From Pseudomonadota bacterium (lineage in GTDB: Bacteria; Pseudomonadota; Gammaproteobacteria; Burkholderiales; Burkholderiaceae_C): a stretch of 35,062 bases of DNA. How positions within the stretch are numbered: position 1 is the first letter of the stretch; the number at the start of each line of letters is the position of its first letter. Below are positions 16,010-23,487 of the stretch, piece by piece. Position numbers and translations under genes: made by a program. Location of the stretch: NCBI GenBank assembly GCA_018241185.1, contig JAFEEH010000259.1, positions 1 to 35,062 on the forward strand, read 5' to 3'. The notes beneath the pieces were generated by a model. That model saw only the letters and a program-made list of their open reading frames with translations, was not told the DNA's origin and ran no database searches.

Positions 16010-16125
16010 TCAGCCTCGCTTAAGTCGACGCCGTCACAGTCCATTCCTGCAGCCCTTGTCTCTTCTCCTCCTCCCTCCTCGTATGAAGGGCTGCCTTCAA
16101 CCCGCTTCGGCGGGTTGTCTTTTTT
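16010..16125 (+). ncRNA. Candidate small RNA, copy B (anti-Shine-Dalgarno loop plus terminator)
   Basis: The architecture matches copy A. TCAGCC is at 16010, CACA 25 bases later, then GCAGCCCTT (16049-16057) pairs with AAGGGCTGC (16086-16094) around a 28-base loop containing TCTCCTCCTCCCTCCTC. A four-base spacer leads to AACCCGC-TTCG-GCGGGTT and a T-rich tail. Relative to copy A, the inner stem changes from CCCG/CGGG to CCCTT/AAGGG on both sides, so pairing is preserved while sequence differs. The loop words GTCTCTTC and TCCTCCTCCC are shared. Confidence 0.55.
16099..16125 (+). terminator. Terminator of small-RNA copy B
   Basis: AACCCGC (16099-16105), TTCG, GCGGGTT (16110-16116), then GTCTTTTTT. 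The hairpin is nearly identical to that at 15430 and to the minus-strand terminator at 21166. Confidence 0.75.
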
Positions 16126-16235
16126 CCAGCATGGGTTTTCGGGTTCGGCAAGGCCACCTTGGACAGTGTTGCAGTCCTACGAATCCCTGAGCGAAAGCGC
16201 CTGGCAGGCGCGCGGGACTCGGCCAGAATGGCTTC

Positions 16236-16619
16236 ATGCAACCCCGACCCGGCGGCACCGCCGACATCGATGCGAAGGCCATGCGCCTCAGGGACGTGGC
16301 CCGATGGCTGACCGACTGGAAGGACGCGCATCGCTGGAATTCCGGCTCCGCCAGTCTTCTGCGTCGTCTGCTGTGGGCGTATGCGGGCGCCGGTGCGGTC
16401 GCCCTGGCGCTTGTTCCCATCAGCGCGCATGGATGGATGGGCTCGCGCGCGGATGCGCTGGCGGCCTTGTACACGCTGGTGTTGGCACTCCCGTGGACGC
16501 CGCTGCTGCTCTTGGTTCCAGGGAATTCCGCGTGGGCAGGTGCGGCGCTTCTGGCATCGGCCATCGCCCTGAACCTGTGGGCCGGGATCACCGTGCTGCG
16601 CTGGATCGAGGACCGCTGA
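16236..16619 (+). CDS. Small integral membrane protein
   Basis: The protein has 127 residues. A soluble N-terminus (about 40 residues, with RLRDVARWLTDWKDAHRWN) precedes three hydrophobic stretches at about 45-63, 75-93 and 98-120. I do not recognise a family. An internal ATG at 16281 (MRLRDVARW) is an alternative start. It is the last host gene before the tRNA fragment and prophage. Confidence 0.55.
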   Translation: MQPRPGGTADIDAKAMRLRDVARWLTDWKDAHRWNSGSASLLRRLLWAYAGAGAVALALVPISAHGWMGSRADALAALYTLVLALPWTPLLLLVPGNSAWAGAALLASAIALNLWAGITVLRWIEDR

Positions 16620-16643
16620 CCGGGCGTGCCGTGCGGCCCGTGG

Positions 16644-16680
16644 TGGTGCCCCCGACAGGAATCGAACCCGTAACTGCCTA
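16644..16680 (-). other. tRNA 3' fragment, probable attL
   Basis: On the minus strand the sequence ends CGGGGGCACCA and is preceded by ACGGG-TTCGATT-CCTGT, a complete T-arm (5 base pairs with one G-U), so the acceptor 3' half, discriminator and CCA are all present. The 5' acceptor partner (GCCCCCG), D-arm and anticodon arm are not found beyond 16680. This is what remains at one end when a phage integrates into the 3' part of a tRNA gene. The tRNA identity (an arginine tRNA is possible) cannot be decided. Confidence 0.75.
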
Positions 16681-16760
16681 AATTCTGCGCAAATCGGCTG
16701 TATGGATCGACAGCCGCCTCCTAGGAAGAATGGGCCGAACGTTGCCGATTTCGGCCTGCT

Positions 16761-16781
16761 TGTCCCGGTTTATGTCCCGGT
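16761..16781. repeat. Short direct repeat near the prophage end
   Basis: TGTCCCGGT occurs twice, at 16761-16769 and 16773-16781, about 80 bases inside the attachment site. Repeats so placed are often arm-type integrase or excisionase sites, but the repeat overlaps the end of the gene at 16770 and could be incidental. Confidence 0.3.
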
Positions 16782-17480
16782 CTGAACCGCTCGCAATGGG
16801 GGTCCTGGCCGATCGACATAGTGGATCGCGATAGGGCATTGGGTGCTGAGCACCTGCACATGCTCCTCCGCCACATAACGCACGAGCGCCGCCATGGTGT
16901 CCAGCTTGTACACGTAGTCATGGTTGCTGGATGGCAGAACCTTGGTACATGCGAAGTGCCAGCCAAGGTGCGATCTCTCGCCCCGCCAAGCATCGTATGC
17001 CCAGGACTGCAACTGACGCACGCAATAGGCGCGAGGCCAGTAGCCGTCCTCGACTCGACCGCCTCGTCCTTCAATCCGAGCAAACAACGATCCCGATATC
17101 AGTACACCAGCGACCTTGTCGGGTTCCTCGCGGCACGCCCAGAGGTGCACCAGGGTGTCGAGAACGCCTTGCCTTAGCTGCGTGTAAGGATGAACCGGCC
17201 CGACTGTGCCCGGCAATCTCTCAAAGTGGTTCAGTAGCTCGCGGCGCCTAGCATCAACTTCGTGCTTGGGCCACCAAGTGAGCTTGGACTCCCGGCCCAC
17301 AGGGTTTGCGGAGTCGTAGACCTCGATCTCTGTGAATATGGGATGCGGATTCAGGCCGAAATCATCCAGGCGTTCCCGCCAGTGAAGCAGGACCCTCTTC
17401 CAATCCCAGCCGTCAGAAAACTTGGCTGCCTCAGCCTCGGCGCGGCGTTTCCAAGTGTCGACTGAACTGCGAAGCGTCAT
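16770..17480 (-). CDS. Hypothetical protein at the prophage left end
   Basis: The protein has 236 residues from ATG 17480; the open frame extends to 17552, but the upstream part has no ribosome binding site and a different character. It is soluble, with many Trp, Arg and His residues (WDWKRVLLHWRERLDDFG, LTWWPKHEVDARRRELLNHF, YWPRAYCVRQLQSWAYDAW). I do not recognise a family or motif. It sits next to the attachment site, where non-essential cargo genes are common, and follows the lipoprotein gene on the same strand. Confidence 0.6.
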   Translation of the reverse strand: MTLRSSVDTWKRRAEAEAAKFSDGWDWKRVLLHWRERLDDFGLNPHPIFTEIEVYDSANPVGRESKLTWWPKHEVDARRRELLNHFERLPGTVGPVHPYTQLRQGVLDTLVHLWACREEPDKVAGVLISGSLFARIEGRGGRVEDGYWPRAYCVRQLQSWAYDAWRGERSHLGWHFACTKVLPSSNHDYVYKLDTMAALVRYVAEEHVQVLSTQCPIAIHYVDRPGPPLRAVQTGT

Positions 17481-17548
17481 TGCAACAACATAGCCAGGGC
17501 TTGATGCCAGCGTCCAACAAAGCGGGCGCCCGGGTGAACTGGCAGCGG

Positions 17549-19294
17549 TCAATCAGTTGGAATCGCCACCGACATGCTCGCATCCTCGGACGCCAACACG
17601 TTGACTCCATTGACCCGCGTCGGTATGCCCCACGCAAACCATTGGGCGGGCCTCTGGGAGAGCGGGACGGTTGATGCCATCGAAGGCCACTGGACGCGCT
17701 GCACGGTTCGGCTCTGATAGAAGGTGCCATCCCCACCGGACGTTCTCACAACCCACAATGAGCGTGATGCCCCTGAGCCGGTCATCGTGAAGTCAAGCAC
17801 CACACCTTCGTTGGCGACAGCAGGGACCGTCATCGGTGTGACGGATGAGAACACGAAGTTCCCAGGGTTGAGCAGCACGTAGGTCGTCGCACCTTCCCAT
17901 TCATGTCCGCCAATGACGGCGTCCACAGTGCCGTTCTGGTCCACGTCGACCAACTCGATAGTGAAGTAGTTCTTGTAGCTGAGGCTGCCCGGGAAACGGT
18001 TTCCAGCCTCGCGCCTAAACGTCCCATCGCCTTGGTTGATGAGCGTAATGATGGGGGTGGGATCCATGTTGGAGACGACCACCACATCAATGAATCCGTC
18101 GCCATTCACATCGGCAGCAGAAGCCGAATGAAAGAAAGAAACGTCGGGGCCCGCATCTCGCGTCGCATAGGTCCCGTCTGGCTGGCTAAGCACCACCTTG
18201 TTCCGCTCCCCGGGGAAAGGAGGTGCGTCGAAGCCGTGACAGGCCACAAACAGGTCAGGCCGCCCATCCCGATTGAAGTCTGCAACCACGGCTTTGCGGG
18301 GGTGCACGCAGCCCGCAGCGTTGGGCAACAGTGTGGTGCTGCGCTTGAACGAGCCGTCGGCCTCCTTTGTCCAGAAGGCGAACGTTGCCGGCGACGCTGC
18401 CTCCGGCGTCGTCGGCGGCCAGTAGGTGATGGACGCCGTGAACATGTCCAAGCGACCAGATCCGCTGAAGTTTGCGAATGCGCGAATCGTTCCTACCCCC
18501 GAGACCGAAGCGGGCAAATTCTGGGGAGTCAGCCCCACTTCCTTGAAGTTCTGGTAGGAGGTGGCAAAGAGCTTTGGAGCCTCGGGGCTGAGCCATGCGT
18601 AGTAGGCGATACCCTCGTAAGAGTACTCGCGATACCTAGCAATCACCGAGTCCCGCTCACCTGCCGATAGCGTGTAGAAGTGGGTGCCCGTCTTTGTGTT
18701 GTAAAAACGGTAGACAGGAGAGCTCCCTGCCTCGCTAGTGGTCACCGCATACCAAGCCACGCCTTCATACGTGTAGACCTCGGGATACTTCGCTTGAACC
18801 TGGTCCCGTTCGTATTCACTGATTGTGAAGAAGTGGGTTCCAGTCCGGACGTTGTAGAAGCGGAAGACCGGTTGTGCACCGTCGTTGCCACCCACTTGCG
18901 CATAGAAACCAATGCCCTCGAACGCAAACTGCGGGTACTTGGCACGAACCTGATCGCGCTCGTACTCGCTGATAGTGAAGAAGTGCGCGCCCGTCTTGCC
19001 GTTGTAGAAGCGATAGATGGCGGCGCGCCCAGCGCCAGCGATCTTTTCAGGGAATGACTTGTCAGCAGGCCGGTCAAACAAAGAGGCGGGCACATCTCCG
19101 CCCATTGCGGGAGCGCTGGCTGCAGCGGCTGGCGCAGAGGCCATGCTTTCATCCGAGGAACCCGCCGATAGAGCCTTGGCAATGTTTCCCACTCCTCCGC
19201 CTTCACCACCCCCTCCGCACGCGGCCAGCAAAAGGGTGCACGAGAACGCAAAGAGTGCCGGACGAAGCCACTGAAGTCCGAAACATTCGCTCAT
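17549..19294 (-). CDS. Surface lipoprotein with three DUF5648-type repeats and FG-GAP/VCBS-like repeats
   Basis: The protein has 581 residues. The lipobox LLAAC (Cys26) is followed by a Gly/Ser/Ala-rich tether. Residues about 92-232 hold three ~47-residue repeats with the pattern [IVF].RFYN..TG.HF[FY]T.S..ER..V.A.Y....[YF]EG[IV].[WYF]YA (DUF5648-like). From about 250 on come integrin-type beta-propeller units with calcium-loop sequences DFNRDGRPDL, DVNGDGFIDV and DVDQNGTVDA. Such proteins are exposed on the outer membrane and bind ligands or surfaces. The start at ATG 19294 has AGGAG seven bases upstream. It is probably a lysogenic-conversion gene. Confidence 0.8.
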   Translation of the reverse strand: MSECFGLQWLRPALFAFSCTLLLAACGGGGEGGGVGNIAKALSAGSSDESMASAPAAAASAPAMGGDVPASLFDRPADKSFPEKIAGAGRAAIYRFYNGKTGAHFFTISEYERDQVRAKYPQFAFEGIGFYAQVGGNDGAQPVFRFYNVRTGTHFFTISEYERDQVQAKYPEVYTYEGVAWYAVTTSEAGSSPVYRFYNTKTGTHFYTLSAGERDSVIARYREYSYEGIAYYAWLSPEAPKLFATSYQNFKEVGLTPQNLPASVSGVGTIRAFANFSGSGRLDMFTASITYWPPTTPEAASPATFAFWTKEADGSFKRSTTLLPNAAGCVHPRKAVVADFNRDGRPDLFVACHGFDAPPFPGERNKVVLSQPDGTYATRDAGPDVSFFHSASAADVNGDGFIDVVVVSNMDPTPIITLINQGDGTFRREAGNRFPGSLSYKNYFTIELVDVDQNGTVDAVIGGHEWEGATTYVLLNPGNFVFSSVTPMTVPAVANEGVVLDFTMTGSGASRSLWVVRTSGGDGTFYQSRTVQRVQWPSMASTVPLSQRPAQWFAWGIPTRVNGVNVLASEDASMSVAIPTD

Positions 19295-19433
19295 CTGACT
19301 CTCCTCAAGTCAACGCTCATCGCCAATGCCCTGCCCTCACAAGGCTCAGCGGCAATGTACTGCAAGTCAGGAGAAAGTAAGCATTTTTTCACTCACATTG
19401 GTAGTAGATCGGCTTGCAGGCTATCGTGGCGAA

Positions 19434-19682
19434 TCAGCGCGGCCACGCCTCTAGGAGTGCCGCCCGGCGGTCCTGCTCGCACCAATAGGCGCCCATCCAC
19501 TGCACCGCCCACGCCGCCAGATCCTGAGCCGTAGCTTTCGCCTTCAAAGCATCAGGAACCAGGCACGGCATTGTCAGGAGAACAGGCGGGGGATCGACCT
19601 TGGCGGGCGCACTCCCTTGCATCGTTGAGCACGCGGATAGCCCCATCAGGTAGAACACAGGCAGCAAGCGGCGCAGTGGCAT
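19434..19682 (-). CDS. Rz1-like outer-membrane spanin lipoprotein
   Basis: The protein has 82 residues from ATG 19682. It has a short signal with lipobox GLSAC (Cys ~19), then a Pro-containing linker (KVDPPPVLL) and a helical C-terminus. The gene starts inside the Rz gene in another frame and continues 118 bases past its end, the usual nested Rz/Rz1 layout. Rz1 joins Rz across the periplasm and fuses the membranes in the last step of lysis. Confidence 0.75.
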   Translation of the reverse strand: MPLRRLLPVFYLMGLSACSTMQGSAPAKVDPPPVLLTMPCLVPDALKAKATAQDLAAWAVQWMGAYWCEQDRRAALLEAWPR

Positions 19683-19947
19683 CGCGGACCCTCTCGACGG
19701 TTTTGGTGATGTAGATGGTGCGGGCCGGCTCTCGCTGGGCCTGCGCCTGCTCGGCGGCCTGTGAACGGCTGCGGTTGGCCTGTCGCTGTGTCTCGGCCTG
19801 GTGCTCAGTGTTGAGCTTGTAGTCGGCCAGCTTCTCCCTCGCGCGCGCCCCACCCTGCCGCCACCCGAAGGCGAACACGGTAGCCAGCACGGCGCCGCCC
19901 AGCAGCAACCAGGCCCAGGAGGGGAAGAGCTTGAGCAGCCCGCTCAC
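19552..19947 (-). CDS. Rz-like inner-membrane spanin
   Basis: The protein has 131 residues starting at GTG 19947, which overlaps the endolysin stop (GTGA). The N-terminal membrane helix (SWAWLLLGGAVLATVFAFGW) is followed by a charged coiled coil (ARAREKLADYKLNTEHQAET, then QAEEQAQ-like repeats) and a globular end with two cysteine pairs. This is the standard i-spanin plan. It works with the Rz1 product nested downstream. Confidence 0.75.
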   Translation of the reverse strand: MSGLLKLFPSWAWLLLGGAVLATVFAFGWRQGGARAREKLADYKLNTEHQAETQRQANRSRSQAAEQAQAQREPARTIYITKTVERVRDATAPLAACVLPDGAIRVLNDARECARQGRSPACSPDNAVPGS

Positions 19948-20447
19948 GACGCCAGCCCAAGGAATCGCCGGCTGGCCAGGTGATAGCTGGGCCAAGTCTG
20001 CGCATGCGGCTTTCCAGGGCGCCAGGTGCGCACGTAGTAATTCCAAGCCGAGTCGACCGCCTTCACGTCCGGCAAGGGCTTGGGGTCGGTGAACAGCAGC
20101 AGGCGGGCCAGCCCGGCCGCGAGCACGTCGTCGTTCTCGATCGCGCGCCAGATGGCGTCGGCCTCGAACGGCACGCCGCGGGCCTCACACAGCATGCGGG
20201 CGAGGCTGGCCACGGCCGGATGCGTCATGACACCCTTCACGCCACCGCCGCGCTCGAATTGCCAGAACCCCATCGCCGGGCCCGTAGGCTGTGGCGGGCT
20301 GCCGACCATCTGCCGGCGGTACTGGAAGCGGCTTTCCTGCTGGCCGATGGTCAGGAGCATGACCCGGGCCTCATAGCTGTCCATGCGGGCAGGCAGAAGC
20401 GCCAGGGCGGGATTGATCCCCCGCTCTGTGATCTCGGTGAGAGTCAT
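19944..20447 (-). CDS. Phage endolysin, lytic-transglycosylase-like
   Basis: The protein has 167 residues without a signal peptide. LLTIGQQESRFQYRRQM with Glu38 fits the catalytic glutamate of the goose-lysozyme/soluble transglycosylase type, followed by GPAMGFWQFERGGGV, where these enzymes have an A.G..Q pattern. It would cut the peptidoglycan glycan strands after the holin opens the inner membrane. The start is ATG 20447, two bases short of the upstream membrane-protein stop. The C-terminal WNYYVRTWRPGKP is typical of phage members. Confidence 0.75.
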   Translation of the reverse strand: MTLTEITERGINPALALLPARMDSYEARVMLLTIGQQESRFQYRRQMVGSPPQPTGPAMGFWQFERGGGVKGVMTHPAVASLARMLCEARGVPFEADAIWRAIENDDVLAAGLARLLLFTDPKPLPDVKAVDSAWNYYVRTWRPGKPHAQTWPSYHLASRRFLGLAS

Positions 20448-20762
20448 TCAGACCTCCGGTGTGTCGCCCAATGGGGCGTGGTCAGTTGCCGTTTCCGGCG
20501 CGGTGTCGTGTCGCCAGGCGTGGCTGCTGAAGATCAGGCCGAGCAGGAGCGCGCCAGCGATGAGCAGCGAACCCCACTCTGGCCACTCACCCCACCAGGG
20601 TTGGAACCCAGCGCCCACTGCTCCAGCGATGTACCCGGCGTATTCGCTGCGCACCCGGTACAGGACCGGTACTTCCATGGCGTTCAGCCGGCACAGCGAG
20701 ATGAAGGCGATGGCCGCGCAAATCGCCAGGTTGGCGATGGCGAAGAGATACAGCGTGTTCAT
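20448..20762 (-). CDS. Small membrane protein of the lysis cassette (holin or antiholin candidate)
   Basis: The protein has 104 residues from ATG 20762, overlapping the upstream stop (ATGA). It has two membrane helices (about 4-22 and 64-82) and an acidic hydrophilic tail. No motif fixes it as holin or antiholin. Its place between a second membrane protein and the endolysin argues for a lysis role. Confidence 0.6.
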   Translation of the reverse strand: MNTLYLFAIANLAICAAIAFISLCRLNAMEVPVLYRVRSEYAGYIAGAVGAGFQPWWGEWPEWGSLLIAGALLLGLIFSSHAWRHDTAPETATDHAPLGDTPEV

Positions 20763-21151
20763 TGCGCACCGCCTTTCCCGCGCAGGAGATCCAGACTGCC
20801 AACAGCGAACCGTTGGAGCTTCCCGAGCGCCCACGGCCAGTCCATGAAGCCGATCAGCAGGGCGATGGGTGCCACGGTGACGCGGGGCAGCAGGTCCGGC
20901 CGGTAGGCGTTCACGATGGCGGCGCAGCTCGCGGTCAGCAGCACGGCCAGACCCACCTGCCGGAAGAAGAACCACACCGCCGAGGTGCGCGCGGTCTTCT
21001 CGCGGCGGGCCAGCGCGAAGCTCGCGCCGATCGAGGATGCGATCACGATGACCAAGTAGGGGCCGACGACGCCAGCCACCTCCCGGGAGAAGATCAGGGC
21101 CGCCAGGAAGACGAACAGGCCCACGATGTCGGTGATGGTTCTTTCGGGCAT
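20759..21151 (-). CDS. Putative phage holin
   Basis: The protein has 130 residues with three or four membrane segments (about 8-24, 28-47, 60-80, 92-105) and a basic C-terminus ending LLRGKGGAQ. The size, topology and place at the head of the lysis cassette fit a holin that permeabilises the inner membrane at a set time. The gene begins 15 bases after a terminator, so it needs read-through or its own promoter. Confidence 0.6.
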   Translation of the reverse strand: MPERTITDIVGLFVFLAALIFSREVAGVVGPYLVIVIASSIGASFALARREKTARTSAVWFFFRQVGLAVLLTASCAAIVNAYRPDLLPRVTVAPIALLIGFMDWPWALGKLQRFAVGSLDLLRGKGGAQ

Positions 21152-21165
21152 GGGACCTTTCAGGC

Positions 21166-21190
21166 AAAAGAAAACCCGCCGAAGCGGGTT
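21166..21190 (-). terminator. Terminator after the fucosyltransferase-like gene
   Basis: On the minus strand, AACCCGC (21190-21184), loop TTCG, GCGGGTT, then TTCTTTT. It separates the cargo gene at 21210 from the lysis genes and is the same hairpin as in the two small-RNA candidates. Confidence 0.8.
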
Positions 21191-21209
21191 GGATCTCGTT
21201 CAATAGACG

Positions 21210-22094
21210 TTACACACGCAACCATGTCTCTGGCACCCGATCTCGCGAATCGTCACCCGCAACCTCGTTCAGCCACCTCTTTGGGCCAACTACGGTCTTG
21301 CCTGCCCGAGGATTGAGCCACGCGCCCCACCAACTAAATGATGAATTCGCCGTAATGTGATGCTTGCACGTCGACTGAAGCTGAATGTCTCTGAAGGCCC
21401 GCTGCTCGCCATTCGCGGTCACATATTCGATGGGGACATCGAGTCGCAGGTTTTTCTTGGCCCATTCGATGTCATCCGAGAAGACGAAGACATGCGGATC
21501 CGGAACCCTTGTTTTCAGCAACGCAAGGGCCTGGTGGTAGTAATCAAGTGGCAGAACTCCGTGAACTCGATTGACGCAATCGTTCGACACGTAGTCACCA
21601 CGACGAATATGCAGTGATATCGAGTCAGTTTTCTCGGCCAGCGAGAACATCTCTTGGTTCTCAGGCTCGATGGGCAACGAAGGCGTCAACTCCTTGATAA
21701 GCCTCCTACGGATGTCCAAGAAGTACTTCTCGCTCTGCCAATACCCCTCGATGTGCAGTGGTGGCGGCAACTCCTTCAACTGACCATCGAAGTAGGGGCT
21801 GGACTCCACATAAAAGCGAGCCGGCCCGGCATTTCGGTTCCCAAACAACCGCCGCAATAGACCTGAGGGTTGCGGTGGTCCGAACTCCCTGAGTCGATCC
21901 AACTCCTCGCTGCCTGCAATCTGCGCATGAATGGGGTAGACGCTCAACTCATAGCGCCTCAACTCGTAGGTTTCAAAAAAGCTCAAGTCCAGCTTCAACT
22001 CTGCGCGATGCCGCAACGCAAGCGCGCGCCCAGTCGCATACTGGAAAAGCTGATTGCCAAGACCACCTAGCAACTTTACATAGATTGTGCTCAC
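21210..22094 (-). CDS. Family 11 glycosyltransferase, alpha-1,2-fucosyltransferase-like
   Basis: The protein has 294 residues. It opens YVKLLGGLGNQLFQYATGRA, the hallmark of GT11, and carries HIRRGDYV (162-169), the donor-binding motif of alpha-1,2-fucosyltransferases, plus a C-terminal FRDIQLQSTCKHHITANSSF block followed by SWWGAWLN. These enzymes transfer fucose from GDP-fucose to galactose in O-antigens or capsules. I chose GTG 22094 because similarity begins right there; an upstream start at 22151 adds 19 unrelated residues. Lower GC content than its neighbours and a position between tail fiber and lysis genes mark it as cargo, possibly altering the host's surface sugars after lysogeny. 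Confidence 0.85.
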   Translation of the reverse strand: MSTIYVKLLGGLGNQLFQYATGRALALRHRAELKLDLSFFETYELRRYELSVYPIHAQIAGSEELDRLREFGPPQPSGLLRRLFGNRNAGPARFYVESSPYFDGQLKELPPPLHIEGYWQSEKYFLDIRRRLIKELTPSLPIEPENQEMFSLAEKTDSISLHIRRGDYVSNDCVNRVHGVLPLDYYHQALALLKTRVPDPHVFVFSDDIEWAKKNLRLDVPIEYVTANGEQRAFRDIQLQSTCKHHITANSSFSWWGAWLNPRAGKTVVGPKRWLNEVAGDDSRDRVPETWLRV

Positions 22095-22289
22095 CCATCG
22101 ATTGTGACGGACGCGCCAGTCCCTCAGTGGCAGCGCCGGTCGACCGACCATCGTCCGGTTCGTTGCAAAGATGTGCGCACTCGCCCAAGATGCCCAACTC
22201 CGGCAGCTGCGCCAAGAGAGAAAGCATGCGCAGATGCGTTGTTCATAATCGAACTCGGTACGACCTGGTCATTTGATGAAGGTGCATCC

Positions 22290-23465
22290 ATGCAAGAGTC
22301 ATTTCTTCCGCCTGCTTTCGTCCCCAGCTTCTACAGAGACAACTCTGCAGAGCTTGTACACCTCTCTGATGAAGAGGCGCTGCGGCATTTTCAGGAAGAA
22401 GGTATCGCCAAGGGGTATGCGGGGAGCATTGGCTCGTCCCGGGAGAACCTGCTGGGATTCGCTCGCAACGAACACTCCATTCTTGAGATCGGACCGTTTC
22501 ATGCGCCCTCTGTTGTCGGGGACAACGTCCGCTATATGGACGTTCTGACCACAGACGAACTGCTCAATGCTGTGAGGAAGGCAGGCCATGACACCTCAAA
22601 TGTCCCCAACATCCACTATGTCGCCCCAAGCGGAGGATTCGACATGGTGGATAGACAGTTCTCAGCAGTCTTCAGTGGACACTGCATCGAACATCAGCCT
22701 GACCTGATCCGGCATTTCGAGGGCGTGTCAGGCATATTGGCCGAGGGCGGGCGCTACTACATAGCCTGTCCAGATAAGCGCTATTGCTTCGACCACTATG
22801 TGCCCGAGTCGGGCATCAGCGACATTCTTGCGGCCTACCATGCCCGGAGAAGGTTCCATCACCCTCGAAGCTTTATAGCGCAACGACTGCACGGTACGCA
22901 CAATGATGCGAATCGCCACTGGGCATCCGACCATGGCCAGCAAAGATATGAGACGTATGGAAACGTCAAGGCCGAGATCCTGGAGCATCTACCAGGTGAG
23001 GACAGGTATCACGACGTTCATGCGTGGCAGTTCACCCCAGCCTCCTTCTTCGCCATCATGACCTTCCTGTATGAGGCTGGCCTCACAGACTTAGCAGTCG
23101 AGCGCGTCTATCACACCCGATTCCGGACACAAGAGTTCACCGCGGTGCTCAGGAAAGGGTTGCACCCCACGGCTCAGGAGTCGGCGTTCATTCCTGAAGC
23201 ATCTTTGCACACGAGGCTCCAGAACATTGCCGCGGAAATCAGTTCACGGACGAATGGACTACAGGCTTCGCAGGCAAGATCGCAAGAGGAGATTGCGCGC
23301 CTGAAACTAGAGCTGGAGCAAATGAGAGACGTTCATGCGAGAACATCGATCGAGAATGAAAGCTTGAGACATCGTGTCTCTGGCCTCCTCTCTTCGCACT
23401 CTTGGCAGGTAACGCGCCCACTTAGAAAGATCTCGGAATATCTTCGCCCATCCGCGCGCGAGTAG
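22290..23465 (+). CDS. SAM-dependent methyltransferase with C-terminal coiled coil
   Basis: The protein has 391 residues. Methyltransferase motif I is ILEIGPFHAP (64-73), and an FSGHCIEHQPD segment (~128-138) fits the acidic/His region of the class I fold. The mid-part (YACPDKRYCFDHY-like, then WQFTPASFFAIM) is seen in methyltransferases of polysaccharide loci. Residues ~310-365 form a coiled coil (EEIARLKLELEQM), and the end SHSWQVTRPLRKISEYL is a motif recurrent in O-antigen and rhamnan enzymes. It is transcribed opposite to the phage late genes and divergently from the GT11 gene. ATG 22290 has GAAGG upstream; the frame is open from 22104 without a good start. Confidence 0.75.
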   Translation: MQESFLPPAFVPSFYRDNSAELVHLSDEEALRHFQEEGIAKGYAGSIGSSRENLLGFARNEHSILEIGPFHAPSVVGDNVRYMDVLTTDELLNAVRKAGHDTSNVPNIHYVAPSGGFDMVDRQFSAVFSGHCIEHQPDLIRHFEGVSGILAEGGRYYIACPDKRYCFDHYVPESGISDILAAYHARRRFHHPRSFIAQRLHGTHNDANRHWASDHGQQRYETYGNVKAEILEHLPGEDRYHDVHAWQFTPASFFAIMTFLYEAGLTDLAVERVYHTRFRTQEFTAVLRKGLHPTAQESAFIPEASLHTRLQNIAAEISSRTNGLQASQARSQEEIARLKLELEQMRDVHARTSIENESLRHRVSGLLSSHSWQVTRPLRKISEYLRPSARE

Positions 23466-23487
23466 TCCGTTCAACCTGGGCCTGTCC

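Noticed and set aside
15932-16681. A 249-codon plus frame running through small-RNA copy B and the next gene
   Set aside because: It crosses an intrinsic terminator and overlaps the better-supported membrane protein frame. It ends in antisense tRNA sequence.
16644-16740. A complete tRNA gene
   Set aside because: Only the T-arm and the 3' acceptor half fit. No 5' acceptor, D-arm or anticodon arm can be paired to them in the adjoining sequence.
15430-21190. The shared ACCCGC-TTCG-GCGGGT hairpin as a transposable repeat
   Set aside because: Alone it is a common terminator form with a stable tetraloop. Only the two copies with the additional CU-loop stem share more than the terminator.
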